From: JABDII01 sp963815325
GTDB taxonomy: Bacteria; Gemmatimonadota; Gemmatimonadetes; Gemmatimonadales; GWC2-71-9
DNA length: 64,000 nt
Assembly: GCA_963815325.1 (NCBI GenBank)
Contig: CAWFGG010000007.1
Span: forward strand, 124,001-188,000
Reading direction: 5' to 3'
Every line of letters begins with the position of its first letter. Position 1 is the stretch's first letter. This document shows positions 1-8,666 of the stretch, piece after piece. The position numbers were made by a program, and so were the translations under genes. The notes under the pieces are model-generated. The model was not told the origin of the DNA and made no database searches. It saw nothing but the letters and a program-made list of their open reading frames with translations.

Positions 1-1111
1 CGGCCGGCAACGGACGACGGGTGAGGTAGTCTTCCACCTGCTCCGGCAGCGTTTGCCGCCGCCCCGGGCCACCCACCCCCACGCGCCGTGACGCTTCCGG
101 GCGACGCAGGTCGAGGTGGAAGTGCAACGCCTCAGCCTTATAGGATCGGATCGCCGCATGATCCAACTCACGGGCGATGTGGCGCGGCACGTTCCGCACG
201 ACCAGCCGGACGATGTTGCCCTCCAATCCCGCTGCAGGGGCCCGGACACGCGCCTCGATATCGGCGCTCAACTGCTCGGCACTCCGGCCGGTCGCATCGA
301 GCGGATCGAGATCGATGAGATGGCGGGCACCGGGCACCGGCTGGCGCGTGGCCCGGACACGATTGCCATCGAGTTCCACCAACAGCCACCCTTTGCCGCG
401 GAGGCCGCGCTCGGACTCATCTTGCAGCTCCCCCCACGGGTTCATGGTCACGTATTCCAGCGCCCCGGCATACCACTCGTTCGCCGCAACCTCATGCTGG
501 ACGTGATAATGGCCCAGGGCGACGTAACTCCACTCCTTTGGTCCGATGTCCTCCTGGCGGAGCAATGCGCCCGCCTCGTGCAGCATGCTCGCGCGAGGGA
601 CCGGCAGGACTCCCTCGATCTCGCGGTGTAGGACCAAGACCTGATGCTGCGCACTCCCGTCGGGACGCAACACCGGCCGCTCCGAGCCCATGAGCGCCTC
701 ATACGAGACGGCCAGGACCGAGAGGTCGAGTTCCGCAAAGTGAAGGCGCAGCGGCTGCTGGGCGGCCACGTGCACGCCCAGCTGGGTGTAGAGCTCGAGG
801 ATGGAACCCGTTTCGGTCGACCGTGGCGTGTCGTGGTTGCCGCCCACCAGAATCACCGGCGCGTCCGGCAGGGTTTCGCGCAGACGCTGGAACTGATGAA
901 ACGCGAAGAGGATCGCGGCGTTACTCGGACGGACGGAATGAAAGAGATCGCCGGCGATGATCACGACGTCCGGGCGGGCCCGGATGACGCCGTCCACCGC
1001 GGCACGGAAGGCATTGGCGACGTCCGTTTCGCGCTGATTGATCCCGGCGGGAGTCTGCCGATGGAACTGCCGAAATCCGAGGTGGATATCGGCCAAATGG
1101 GCGATCTTCAC
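1..1111 (-). CDS. sbcD: Mre11/SbcD-type DNA repair exonuclease (3' end beyond window)
   Basis: The minus strand is open from a GTG at 1111 to the left edge, giving 370 residues with no stop. The metallophosphoesterase core is at the N-terminus: ADIHLGF (first metal site), IIAGDLFHS, GGNHDTPR, the histidine in VLHREIEG and ALGHYHVQ. These are the ordered metal-binding motifs of Mn-dependent Mre11/SbcD nucleases, which process DNA ends. The last ~100 residues look like the usual capping domain. It lies 40 bases after herA on the same strand, so it is the last visible gene of an aminotransferase-nurA-herA-mre11 operon. A Rad50/SbcC partner would be expected just outside the window. The GTG is chosen because it sits directly before the first metal motif. 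The family call is firm; which partner it uses is inference. Confidence 0.88.
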   Translation of the reverse strand, partial: MKIAHLADIHLGFRQFHRQTPAGINQRETDVANAFRAAVDGVIRARPDVVIIAGDLFHSVRPSNAAILFAFHQFQRLRETLPDAPVILVGGNHDTPRSTETGSILELYTQLGVHVAAQQPLRLHFAELDLSVLAVSYEALMGSERPVLRPDGSAQHQVLVLHREIEGVLPVPRASMLHEAGALLRQEDIGPKEWSYVALGHYHVQHEVAANEWYAGALEYVTMNPWGELQDESERGLRGKGWLLVELDGNRVRATRQPVPGARHLIDLDPLDATGRSAEQLSADIEARVRAPAAGLEGNIVRLVVRNVPRHIARELDHAAIRSYKAEALHFHLDLRRPEASRRVGVGGPGRRQTLPEQVEDYLTRRPLPA

Positions 1112-1151
1112 TAGGGGAGAATGGCGCGTCGCGGCGCCCGAAGCAAGCCGA

Positions 1152-3101
1152 TTAGGGCGCGTACGGATCCGAGCTGCGCTTGACCGCGGGGATTCCCCTC
1201 TGAGGCGGTGCAACCTCGAGCGGTACGGCCCGGCCCAAGCAGGAACGGAAGAAGGCCAGCACGTTCTCGGGACGGGCCTGCCGGGTGGCGTGGACGGCCC
1301 GCCGGACATCTACGTCGCGCCGCCCCTCGATGAGCCCCGCCAGATCGGCCGCGGACAGGTGCCGATCCAGTACCTGGAGCTGACGGCGGACGGCTTCGGC
1401 CAAGCTCAGATCCTGCTCGGGCGGGAACCGCTCGATCCCGTCTCGGCCGGTCATGACGGCGGGTCTGGGGAAGCGTACGAAGATGGGCTGGGTGAAATGG
1501 GGGTGCCGGACCATGAGTTCGCCCTTGGGCATGGTGGCGAGCTTGCTCTTGGTGGCCGGCGTGACGGTCGAGTACCCCGGTGTCGCCAACTCGTCCATGT
1601 CCATCCGACCGAAGATCGACGTGCCTGCGTTGCCAACCACTCGGCGGTGCACTTGCGATCGGAACTGTTGCGCGGAGAAGAGGGCCAGCCCCAGATAGCG
1701 GCCGCGCTCCGACAAGTCCAGGATCATCCGGCGCACGTAGGTATCCGGCCCATCCGCGGGCGCATACTTGTTCAATTCATCGACGAAGACGATGACATGA
1801 TCGACGCCCAGGTCGCGGCGTTCCAAGTGCTCCCTGAGTTTGGAAACCACTCTGGCAAAGACCAGGTCCTGGGCCAACGGGTCGAGGCCTGCCACATCGA
1901 TGCAGAGCACGCTGCGATCCTGGAATTCGCCCCACGGCAGGTCGTTCACCACGCCGTCATCGGTCACCAGACCCTTTGATCGTGTGCTGATATTGCTGAG
2001 GCGATTGCGCACTTTGCGGATCGTCGCCAGGTGGTGGGTGCGCCACACTTCTCCACGACCAAGCGCCTCGGCGTAATCGAAAATCGCGCGGAAGAAATCG
2101 TTCAGGTCGGCAAACGTCCGAACCCGAAAAGGCTCTTGCCGCAGGGTGGTGTCGACGTACTCCTTGCCGACCACGCGATCCGCCAGGAAATCGATGAACG
2201 CGTCCGCCTTGGCATCGATATCATCCCGATTGAGGAGAACCTCGGCGAAGTCAAGCACCTCGCGGAGCCCCCAGACCAACGGTTCCGTGTTGCCGGATAA
2301 GGCCCGGTTGGTGCGGAGGGTGTTGAGGTTGACGCCATCGGCCTTATAGGGCGCGAAGTAGCGCACCGACTGGAAGCACTCCGCCTTGAGGTCGAGCTTC
2401 GCGTAGAGCTCCAAGTCCTCGGCGGACAGCTCGCCCGGTTGATCGAGGAAACAGAGGTCCGGGCCCTTCACGTTGAAACACACCGCGGCCACGCTGCCCT
2501 TGTGCGCCGGGAAGGTCTGGAAGATGCTCGTCAACAGGAATTCCACGGCACTGGTCTTGGTCGCGAGGCCCGACACCCCGGAGATATTGAGATGCGCGGC
2601 TTCCGGGCCGAGCAGGAAGTCGGCATCGAGAAACACGGGAGCACGCAGGCCCGCCGCGTGGTACACGCCGATTGGAAGCTTCGTTGCCCGCTCTCCCTCC
2701 GTGTAGGCGTCCATGCGGAGGGCCGCGATCACGTCGATGTCGGTGGCGAGGAACACGTCGCCGATCGGCACGGGTTGGAGCGGCTCGGCGGGCTCCTGGC
2801 GGAGGACCGCGGCGGCGTACAGCCGGATCTCGGCCCGCTCGGTCGGGTGGGCATCGACCGCCGCGGGATCGCCGTCGGCTCCGATGACGTCGTCCATCGG
2901 TGTCATGAGATCGGAATACGCGTACCCATCGGTCACCACGCCGTATACCAGCCGCTCCACCGTCGCGACTCGCACGATGGCCCCAATGCCGACCGGCGAT
3001 TGCCGCGCCGTCCAGAAATAGAATTGGTGCGGAGTAGACGGCTTGAGTTCCGTCGCCACCACGCGACCGACCGGAATTACTTCATCCTGCTCTCGTGGCA
3101 T
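1152..3101 (-). CDS. herA: HerA-type DNA translocase ATPase
   Basis: A 649-residue protein with a HerA/FtsK-like RecA fold. An N-terminal beta-barrel-like region (about 5-110) precedes a P-loop near residue 175 (SGVSGLATKTS). The Walker B segment is HVIVFVDELNKYAP, and the C-terminal stretch ends in the HerA-typical KGELMVRHPHFTQPIFVRFP. HerA forms a hexamer that pumps DNA and works with NurA and Mre11-Rad50 in end resection. It starts 11 bases after the nurA stop, with an AAAGAAG sequence as ribosome site, and is followed by the Mre11 gene. Its order between nurA and mre11 is strong support for the assignment. Confidence 0.88.
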   Translation of the reverse strand: MPREQDEVIPVGRVVATELKPSTPHQFYFWTARQSPVGIGAIVRVATVERLVYGVVTDGYAYSDLMTPMDDVIGADGDPAAVDAHPTERAEIRLYAAAVLRQEPAEPLQPVPIGDVFLATDIDVIAALRMDAYTEGERATKLPIGVYHAAGLRAPVFLDADFLLGPEAAHLNISGVSGLATKTSAVEFLLTSIFQTFPAHKGSVAAVCFNVKGPDLCFLDQPGELSAEDLELYAKLDLKAECFQSVRYFAPYKADGVNLNTLRTNRALSGNTEPLVWGLREVLDFAEVLLNRDDIDAKADAFIDFLADRVVGKEYVDTTLRQEPFRVRTFADLNDFFRAIFDYAEALGRGEVWRTHHLATIRKVRNRLSNISTRSKGLVTDDGVVNDLPWGEFQDRSVLCIDVAGLDPLAQDLVFARVVSKLREHLERRDLGVDHVIVFVDELNKYAPADGPDTYVRRMILDLSERGRYLGLALFSAQQFRSQVHRRVVGNAGTSIFGRMDMDELATPGYSTVTPATKSKLATMPKGELMVRHPHFTQPIFVRFPRPAVMTGRDGIERFPPEQDLSLAEAVRRQLQVLDRHLSAADLAGLIEGRRDVDVRRAVHATRQARPENVLAFFRSCLGRAVPLEVAPPQRGIPAVKRSSDPYAP

Positions 3102-3112
3102 GTGTACTTCTT

Positions 3113-4069
3113 TCAGACCATGCGGGACTTGAGATATACCTCAACATCGTGAATGCCATACAACAAGCGATCCCATCGCGGATCCGGCGTGCCGAGCGGC
3201 GCGCGCTCCGCCAGGAGCCAGCGACCGATCTGATCGGCTGCGTCCAACGCCTCGCGGGTTGGAGCGGTCTCGACCCGAACCAAACCGTGAAACAAATCTC
3301 GGCCTTCCCAGGGCCAGAGCCTCAAGGCCCAGGAATATACCGGAGCGACTGCGTGGGACTCCGGCGCGAACACCGACGAGCGGTTCCCATATGGCATTTC
3401 CAAGTACACCACTTGGTCCCGGCCCGCGAAGGGCAACGTTGCGTGGCTTTTCGAGACCCCGATCATGCGCGGTGCGGCCGCCCATTGCGGGCTCTCGGCC
3501 AACGAGCCGTCTACCACCAACCACCCCTCGTCCTGTCGCCGATAGGCGTCGCCCACCCGGAGTTCCAAGGCCCCCCGCTCCCGATCGATCGCGCGGCGGG
3601 CCGCCTCGAGGTCCACCACAGGATGTCCCGGCTCGTCGTCGGGCAGCACGACCGGCCGCGCATCCTCGAGCAGATCCTCGACCGCACGCAGCACGTCGGG
3701 CCGACCCAGCATCAGTCGCTCCTGCTCCAATCCTGCCGTCGTGAGGCGACGGTCCCGGCGCACCCGAACCGCCGCCGCGACCCGGGCCTCCACCAGTGGC
3801 GCGCTGCCGAGGTATCCGACGATGTGATAGCGCTGGATGCCGTCGAGGAAGGCCACCAGCCCGGGCCAGGCCTGGGGGGAGCCCACGGCGTGAGTCCTGA
3901 GCTCCGCGTCCTCGATGAGCCGCGCAGGCTGAATCGTTGCCTCAACAACCCGGCCTTCGCTTGCCTCCGGCAGCCACGTCGCCGGGCTCAACCCGCGCTC
4001 GGCCAGCGCGCGGCGGAGCACCGTGCTCTGTCCCCGCCGGACTCGGACAGCGGTGCGACTAGGCGGCAC
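3113..4069 (-). CDS. nurA: NurA-like 5'-3' nuclease
   Basis: A divergent NurA-domain protein of 318 residues. Visible NurA-like elements are LDGIQRYHIVGYLGSAP, where an aspartate replaces the usual first acidic motif context, a second acidic motif WLVVDGSLAES, and GVSKSHATLPFAG before the C-terminal beta-rich part. NurA is the Mn-dependent nuclease loaded by the HerA translocase. The reading frame stays open upstream to 4144, but the GTG at 4069 is preferred: it has an AGGA ribosome site 4 bases upstream and overlaps the aminotransferase stop by only 11 bases. The call rests on the motifs plus the immediate herA-mre11 context; by sequence alone the similarity is modest. Confidence 0.72.
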   Translation of the reverse strand: MPPSRTAVRVRRGQSTVLRRALAERGLSPATWLPEASEGRVVEATIQPARLIEDAELRTHAVGSPQAWPGLVAFLDGIQRYHIVGYLGSAPLVEARVAAAVRVRRDRRLTTAGLEQERLMLGRPDVLRAVEDLLEDARPVVLPDDEPGHPVVDLEAARRAIDRERGALELRVGDAYRRQDEGWLVVDGSLAESPQWAAAPRMIGVSKSHATLPFAGRDQVVYLEMPYGNRSSVFAPESHAVAPVYSWALRLWPWEGRDLFHGLVRVETAPTREALDAADQIGRWLLAERAPLGTPDPRWDRLLYGIHDVEVYLKSRMV

Positions 4070-5273
4070 GTGATCCTGCGAGATGCTGAATGAACGGAAT
4101 GACGCGTTCGAGTGCAGCCTCCAGGTCCTGATCCGAGACGGCATAACTCAGCCGCACCCACCGGTCGTCTCCAAAGGCGGCACCAGGAACCAGGGCCACG
4201 CCGTGCTCTTCCATCAGCCGCTCACAGAAGGCCTGCCCGGTCTGAACCGGACCCTCGAAACCGTCCACTCGGAAGAAGAGGTAGAACGCGCCGTGCGGCT
4301 CAACGAATTCGACGCCCGGCACCTCTGTCCGGAAACGTGTGACGAGCGATTCACGTCGGCGCGCGAACTGGGCCACCATTGCCTCCACCGCCTGTTCGGC
4401 CCGTTCATCGTCAAACGCGGTCGCGGCGGCCCACTGCGCCGGATGATTGGCACCGGTGGTGGTGTGCGACTGGATGGCCGCCATTGCAGGCACGACGTGC
4501 GGAGGCGCGAGCGCAACGCCGATGCGCCAGCCCGTCATTGCATGCGCCTTGCTCGCTCCGTAGGTAATCACCACTCGTTCGAGCAGCTCGTCGGGAAGAT
4601 CCAACAGCGACGGCGCCGGACCCGACCCGTAGTGAATCCGCCGGTAGATCTCGTCGGAAATGATCCAGATGTTCCGGCGGTGCGCCCACTCGGCGATGGC
4701 GCGCAACTCGCTCAACGTGTAGACGGAGCCGGTTGGGTTACAGGGTGAATTGAGAATCAGGCCACGGGTCAGGCCGTCGGCCTGCCGGTCCAAGTCGGCC
4801 ACGCTCACCTTGAGACCCCACTCGATGTCGCCGGGAACGAGCACGGGCTCTGCCCGCGCCAGGCGCACGATTTGGGGGAAGGACACCCAGGCCGGCGCCG
4901 GAATGAGGACCTTGTCCTTGGGGCCGAAGAGGGCAAAGCACGCATTGAAGAGCGCCTGCTTCGAGCCGGTGCTGACGATGATATGATCGGCGTTGATGGG
5001 ACGGCCCGCGCTCAGACGGGACAGGTGCGCGGCCACGGCCGCCCGCAGCTCGGGAATTCCGACGTTGGGGGGATAGTGGGTCATGCCACGCTGGATGGCC
5101 TGAATGCCGGCCTGCGCGACGACGCTCGGCGTGTCGAAATCCGGCTCTCCAACCGAGAGATCGAAGACGTCGTCGCCCGCGGCCTTCCGGCGAGTGGCCT
5201 CGTTGGAGATGGCGACCGTCTGAGAGGCCGTGATGTAGGCGAGGTTTGACGAGAGCGGATCGGGCATGGGCAT
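4059..5273 (-). CDS. Class I PLP-dependent aminotransferase (AspAT family)
   Basis: A 404-residue fold-type I aminotransferase. It has the N-terminal SVGEPDFDTP, the central NSPCNPTGSVYT, the ISDEIYR aspartate site and the PLP lysine in YGASKAHAMTGWRIG. These match the Ib aspartate/aromatic aminotransferase group that transaminates aspartate, often with prephenate or aromatic acids as alternative substrates. The frame is open to 5558, but the residues before MPMPDPLSSN look non-coding, so the ATG at 5273 is chosen (5267 is possible). It is the first gene of the operon that continues with nurA, herA and mre11. A metabolic link to those repair genes is not obvious, and co-transcription may be incidental. 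Confidence 0.85.
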   Translation of the reverse strand: MPMPDPLSSNLAYITASQTVAISNEATRRKAAGDDVFDLSVGEPDFDTPSVVAQAGIQAIQRGMTHYPPNVGIPELRAAVAAHLSRLSAGRPINADHIIVSTGSKQALFNACFALFGPKDKVLIPAPAWVSFPQIVRLARAEPVLVPGDIEWGLKVSVADLDRQADGLTRGLILNSPCNPTGSVYTLSELRAIAEWAHRRNIWIISDEIYRRIHYGSGPAPSLLDLPDELLERVVITYGASKAHAMTGWRIGVALAPPHVVPAMAAIQSHTTTGANHPAQWAAATAFDDERAEQAVEAMVAQFARRRESLVTRFRTEVPGVEFVEPHGAFYLFFRVDGFEGPVQTGQAFCERLMEEHGVALVPGAAFGDDRWVRLSYAVSDQDLEAALERVIPFIQHLAGSRAA

Positions 5274-5439
5274 AAGCCGATTGAGGCCGATTGAGGGAGA
5301 ATTGGCGCTCGAAACCTCCTCGGTCGCGCGAGGAGTGTCAACTCCATCACAGAGGCGACCAGGTAGCGGCCGCGCGGGCACTGACGTAGCTTCATCGCGC
5401 ACTCGCGCGACTACGGCTGTTTGACAACCGAGGTGGAGC

Positions 5440-6849
5440 ATGACGGATAGGGAAGCGATCCCAACGGGATCGGAGCGCGCGGCGCTCGATCGGATCGGCT
5501 GGCAGCTGGAAGACGCCTTCGCAGGTGACGCCGTGCCGACCATCAGGCGAAAGCACAATTTGGTCGTTGTTTCCCCACCGTCGGCGGCTTATGCCGCACC
5601 CGCCCTCGCCCTGCTCGCGGAGCGAAGCCAAGCGGCCACGCCCACGTCGCTCGTCCTCGCCCACCCGTCCATGCTCCAAGAGCTGGCCTGGCTCCTAGCC
5701 CGGCTTGCTCCCACCGCGGAATCTTCTTTCCTCGCCATCCCCGACTCGCCGCGGACCAGGATTCCGAGCGACGAGCCCGTCCCGATACTCCTGACAACCC
5801 CCGCACGCGCCCGCGAGCTCCTCGCGCGCTCGATGCTTCGAGCGAGCGAACTCGAGACCCTCCTGCTTGCCTGGCCCGAAGCCTGGGAGGGCGATGCCCT
5901 CCTGCAGGATCTCATGGCCGACGTCTCGGGCGACTGCCAACGGTTGATCTACACTTCCGCGCCGGAACGGGCGGCGGCAGTAATCGAGCGACATGCCTGG
6001 CGGGCTCTGACCGTTGGGATGAGATCTGAGGACTCCGTTCCCACACTCATTCCCGTCCGGACCGTTTCGGTCCCGTGGCATCGCAGGGGTGAAGCCCTCC
6101 GGGACACGCTGGCGGTGCTGGATCCGGCCCGGTGTGCCGTGTGGACCGCGACTTCCGCCGCCCGGGAGGAGGCACGGCTGGCACTGGCCGGGATGATGGC
6201 CGGGGTGACCCTGTTCCACGACGACCCTCCCGAGGCCGATGTCGTGGTCGCCTATGATCTGCCCACGCCACGCCGGCTCAGGGTGTGGGCAGCGACCGGC
6301 AGCCGAGTCTTGTTGGTGCCGCCAATCGCGGCGCACTACGTCGAGGCACTCGGGGTTGAAGACCGGCCGCTGCGGTTGCCCGGAGCGCTCGAGGCGGCCC
6401 GGGACGACGCGGCAGCCCGGCGCGGCGCGGTGGCCGGCGTGATCGCTCGGACGCCGCTCGATGGGGCGGTCCTCACGCTCGCTCCGTTGTTCGATCGCTT
6501 CGACTCTGTCCGGGTGGCGGCGGCGCTCTACCACCTTTGGAGCGAGGCCCCCGGAGAACAGGCGGCAGCACCCGCCGCCGCCACGGAGCCTATTCCGGCG
6601 ACCACCCGGATGTTCGTCTCCGCCGGCCGGAAAGACGGGGTCACGGTGGCCGACCTGGTTGCGGTGCTCACCAAGGAGATCGGGGTCGACCGGAAGGCGG
6701 TCGGCCGGATCGAGCTCAAGGATAGCCACGCGCTGGTCGAGATTCCGGCCCGCGACGCCGAGGCGATCATCGCAGCGATGAACGGCAAGCTCCTCAGACG
6801 CAAGCGGGTGAGCGCCCACCTGGATCGCGCGCAGAGTCGCCGCCGCTGA
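5440..6849 (+). CDS. Degenerate DEAD-box helicase-like protein with C-terminal DbpA RNA-binding domain
   Basis: A 469-residue protein. The C-terminus (about 391-465) is a clear DbpA/CsdA RNA-binding domain: MFVSAGRKDGVTVADLVAVL, then IGRIE-like and HALVEIP segments and AAMNGKLLRRKRV. The N-terminal part follows the DEAD-box layout: motif Ib-like LLTTPARARELL (119-130) and motif III-like YTSAPE (171-176). The ATP sites are gone, however. The motif I position reads VSPPSAAYAAP (44-54) and the DEAD position reads LLAWPEAWE (142-150). It may bind structured RNA such as 23S rRNA without ATP-driven unwinding. A GAGGTGGAG ribosome site precedes the ATG. It is divergent from the aminotransferase operon and ends in a hairpin shared with hup. 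Confidence 0.78.
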   Translation: MTDREAIPTGSERAALDRIGWQLEDAFAGDAVPTIRRKHNLVVVSPPSAAYAAPALALLAERSQAATPTSLVLAHPSMLQELAWLLARLAPTAESSFLAIPDSPRTRIPSDEPVPILLTTPARARELLARSMLRASELETLLLAWPEAWEGDALLQDLMADVSGDCQRLIYTSAPERAAAVIERHAWRALTVGMRSEDSVPTLIPVRTVSVPWHRRGEALRDTLAVLDPARCAVWTATSAAREEARLALAGMMAGVTLFHDDPPEADVVVAYDLPTPRRLRVWAATGSRVLLVPPIAAHYVEALGVEDRPLRLPGALEAARDDAAARRGAVAGVIARTPLDGAVLTLAPLFDRFDSVRVAAALYHLWSEAPGEQAAAPAAATEPIPATTRMFVSAGRKDGVTVADLVAVLTKEIGVDRKAVGRIELKDSHALVEIPARDAEAIIAAMNGKLLRRKRVSAHLDRAQSRRR

Positions 6850-6856
6850 AACGCCG

Positions 6857-6882
6857 ACGGGCCACCCAGCGGGGTGGCCCGT
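6857..6882. terminator. Hairpin between convergent genes
   Basis: Perfect 11-base stem, acgggccaccc (6857-6867) and gggtggcccgt (6872-6882), with a 4-base loop. It lies 8 bases after the helicase-like gene and 38 bases beyond the end of the convergent hup gene. There is no clear T-run on either side, so it is a candidate bidirectional terminator rather than a textbook intrinsic one. Confidence 0.6.
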
Positions 6883-6919
6883 ATCCCTCAACAGAGGGTG
6901 ACGATGGTGAAGATCGGCC

Positions 6920-7210
6920 CTAGCGACCCTTGTTGACCGCCTGCTTCAGGGCCTTGCCGGCCCGGAACGCTGGGACGGTCGCTGCCTTGATGGTGATGGC
7001 CTTGCCGGTCTGCGGGTTCCGGCCCTGACGGGAGGCGCGCTTGCGGGTCTCGAAGTTGCCAAACCCCGGAAGCTGGACCTTGCCACCCTTCTTCAGCGTC
7101 GACGTGATGATACCGTTCTTGGCGAAGAAGGTATCGACGATCTCGTTGGCGTGCGCCTTCGAGGTGTCGAGCTTCTTCGCGACCGTTGCTACCATTTCCG
7201 TCTTGTTCAT
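6920..7210 (-). CDS. hup: HU-family nucleoid DNA-binding protein
   Basis: A 96-residue protein of normal HU length. It starts MNKTEMVATVAKKLDTSKAH and contains the DNA-arm signature GFGNFETRKRASRQGRNPQTG followed by the standard C-terminal helix ending ALKQAVNKGR. HU bends and compacts DNA as a dimer. The ATG at 7210 is fixed by a perfect AAGGAG ribosome site six bases upstream; in-frame sequence further upstream (to 7288) lacks HU similarity. It is a single gene, divergent from tdk and convergent with the helicase-like gene. Confidence 0.97.
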   Translation of the reverse strand: MNKTEMVATVAKKLDTSKAHANEIVDTFFAKNGIITSTLKKGGKVQLPGFGNFETRKRASRQGRNPQTGKAITIKAATVPAFRAGKALKQAVNKGR

Positions 7211-7324
7211 GGGAACTCCTTGAGATGGCGAGCGGACACGATGGGAACGCGATGCTGCGGCAGCGGGAAACCCACGCCACACCAGCAATATCGCGAGGTT
7301 GCCAGCCCCATGGCAAGCGTCTGC

Positions 7325-7353
7325 TTGACCGGCGGCCCGTCACGCGCTAACCT
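7325..7353 (+). promoter_or_regulatory. Candidate sigma70 promoter for tdk
   Basis: TTGACC (7325-7330), a 17-base spacer, then TAACCT (7348-7353), which fits the relaxed TTGAC-N17-TAnnnT pattern of high-GC bacteria. The predicted start of transcription would be about 25 bases before the tdk ATG. The assignment is based on sequence match alone. Confidence 0.45.
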
Positions 7354-7384
7354 CCCGCGGCGCTCGAGCGGGGAGAATCGACCG

Positions 7385-7990
7385 ATGTACCACGGGAGTC
7401 ATCCCGGATGGATCGAAGTCGTGAGCGGGGTGATGTTCAGCGGCAAGAGCGAGGAGTTGATCCGGCGCGTCCGTCGGGCCATCATCGCGCGGCGGACGGT
7501 CCAGGTCTTCAAATCCCATCTCGACGCCCGCTACGCCGGCCTGTACAGCGTTACCAGCCATGACGGCCGGGAATTCGAAGCGACCCCCGTCGATACGTCA
7601 GCGGAAATCATGCGTCTGGTCCGACCGGAGACGCAGCTCGTCGCCATTGACGAGGCACAGTTTCTCGATATGGGAATCGTGCCCGTGGCGACGGAGCTGG
7701 CATCCCGCGGGGTGCGGGTCATTCTGGCGGGCACCGACACGGACTTCCGCGGCGAGCCCTTCGGGGCCATGGGGCATCTCATGGCCATCGCCGAGACCGT
7801 CGACAAGCTCCAGGCCATTTGCGTGGTCTGCGGCGACCTCGCGTGCCGGAACCAGCGGCTCATCGACGGCAAGCCGGCGCCGTACAACTCCCCCACCATC
7901 ATGGTGGGCGGACAAGAGGCGTACGAAGCCCGCTGCCGGCACTGCCACCGGGTGCCCGCCCGGGACGAGAGTCAGACTGCCCTCCTCTAG
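7385..7990 (+). CDS. tdk: Thymidine kinase (type II)
   Basis: A 201-residue thymidine kinase that phosphorylates thymidine to dTMP in pyrimidine salvage. P-loop GVMFSGKSEELIRRV lies near residue 13 and the DEAQ motif VAIDEAQFLD near 90. The lasso and zinc-binding cysteines appear as CVVCGDLAC and CRHCH. The substrate-side segment YNSPTIMVGGQEAYEARC is typical of the family. The ATG at 7385 follows a GGGGAG ribosome site; a longer open frame to 7151 overlaps hup and is not supported. It is the first gene of a plus-strand run continuing with coaE and gcvH. Confidence 0.95.
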   Translation: MYHGSHPGWIEVVSGVMFSGKSEELIRRVRRAIIARRTVQVFKSHLDARYAGLYSVTSHDGREFEATPVDTSAEIMRLVRPETQLVAIDEAQFLDMGIVPVATELASRGVRVILAGTDTDFRGEPFGAMGHLMAIAETVDKLQAICVVCGDLACRNQRLIDGKPAPYNSPTIMVGGQEAYEARCRHCHRVPARDESQTALL

Positions 7991-7999
7991 CCGGTCCGG

Positions 8000-8611
8000 A
8001 TGCTGAAGGTCGGCCTGACCGGAAACGTGGCGGCCGGGAAGTCCGTCGTGGTCGATCAGCTGCGCCGACTCGGCGCGATCATCATCGATGCGGACCAATT
8101 GGTGCGGGAAGTCGAGCAGCCCGGCTCCCCCCTCCTCGGGGCAATCGCCGAGCGGTTCGGCTCGGAGATGGTGTTGCCCAATGGGCAGCTCGACCGGGCC
8201 AAACTCCGCCGTCGGGTCATGGGCGATCCGGCCGCCCTGGCCGATCTCAACGCGATCATCCATCCCGCCGTCGAGCGGCTGCACGGTGAACGGCTGGCCG
8301 AGGCCGAGGCCAGCGGGGCTCGGATCGTGGTGAGCGACATCCCGCTCCTGTTCGAGGCGGGGTGGGAGGACGCATTCGACCTCATCATTCTGGTGGACGC
8401 TCCGCCGGCGACCCGGAGCCGGCGCCTGGTCGCGTTTCGCCGCCTTACTCCCCACGAGGCGGATCGTCTCATCGCCTCCCAGGATCCCGCCGACCGGAAG
8501 CGGCGGCGGAGCGACATCGTGATTGACAACGCCGGGACCCTCGAGGGCCTCGAGGCCCGCGTGCGGGAGGTGTGGGACGCCCTCGTCGCCCAAGTGAACG
8601 GTGGCGCTTGA
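8000..8611 (+). CDS. coaE: Dephospho-CoA kinase
   Basis: A 203-residue enzyme for the last step of coenzyme A synthesis, ATP-dependent phosphorylation of the ribose 3'-hydroxyl of dephospho-CoA. P-loop GLTGNVAAGKSVV is at residues 6-18, followed by IIIDADQLVREV (substrate site), IVVSDIPLLFEAGWED and the lid region RLVAFRRLTPHEADRLIASQ. Length is standard. It begins 9 bases after tdk and its 3' end runs directly into the gcvH leader, so tdk, coaE and gcvH are probably co-transcribed. Confidence 0.94.
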   Translation: MLKVGLTGNVAAGKSVVVDQLRRLGAIIIDADQLVREVEQPGSPLLGAIAERFGSEMVLPNGQLDRAKLRRRVMGDPAALADLNAIIHPAVERLHGERLAEAEASGARIVVSDIPLLFEAGWEDAFDLIILVDAPPATRSRRLVAFRRLTPHEADRLIASQDPADRKRRRSDIVIDNAGTLEGLEARVREVWDALVAQVNGGA

Positions 8612-8666
8612 TTTCGGCCCCGCTCCCACGTATCCTCTCCCCCGCAAAACCAAACCGGGAGCGCGC

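Noticed and set aside
116..1979. Plus-strand frames at the left edge
   Set aside because: Antisense to the Mre11 and HerA genes, which carry complete motifs on the minus strand.
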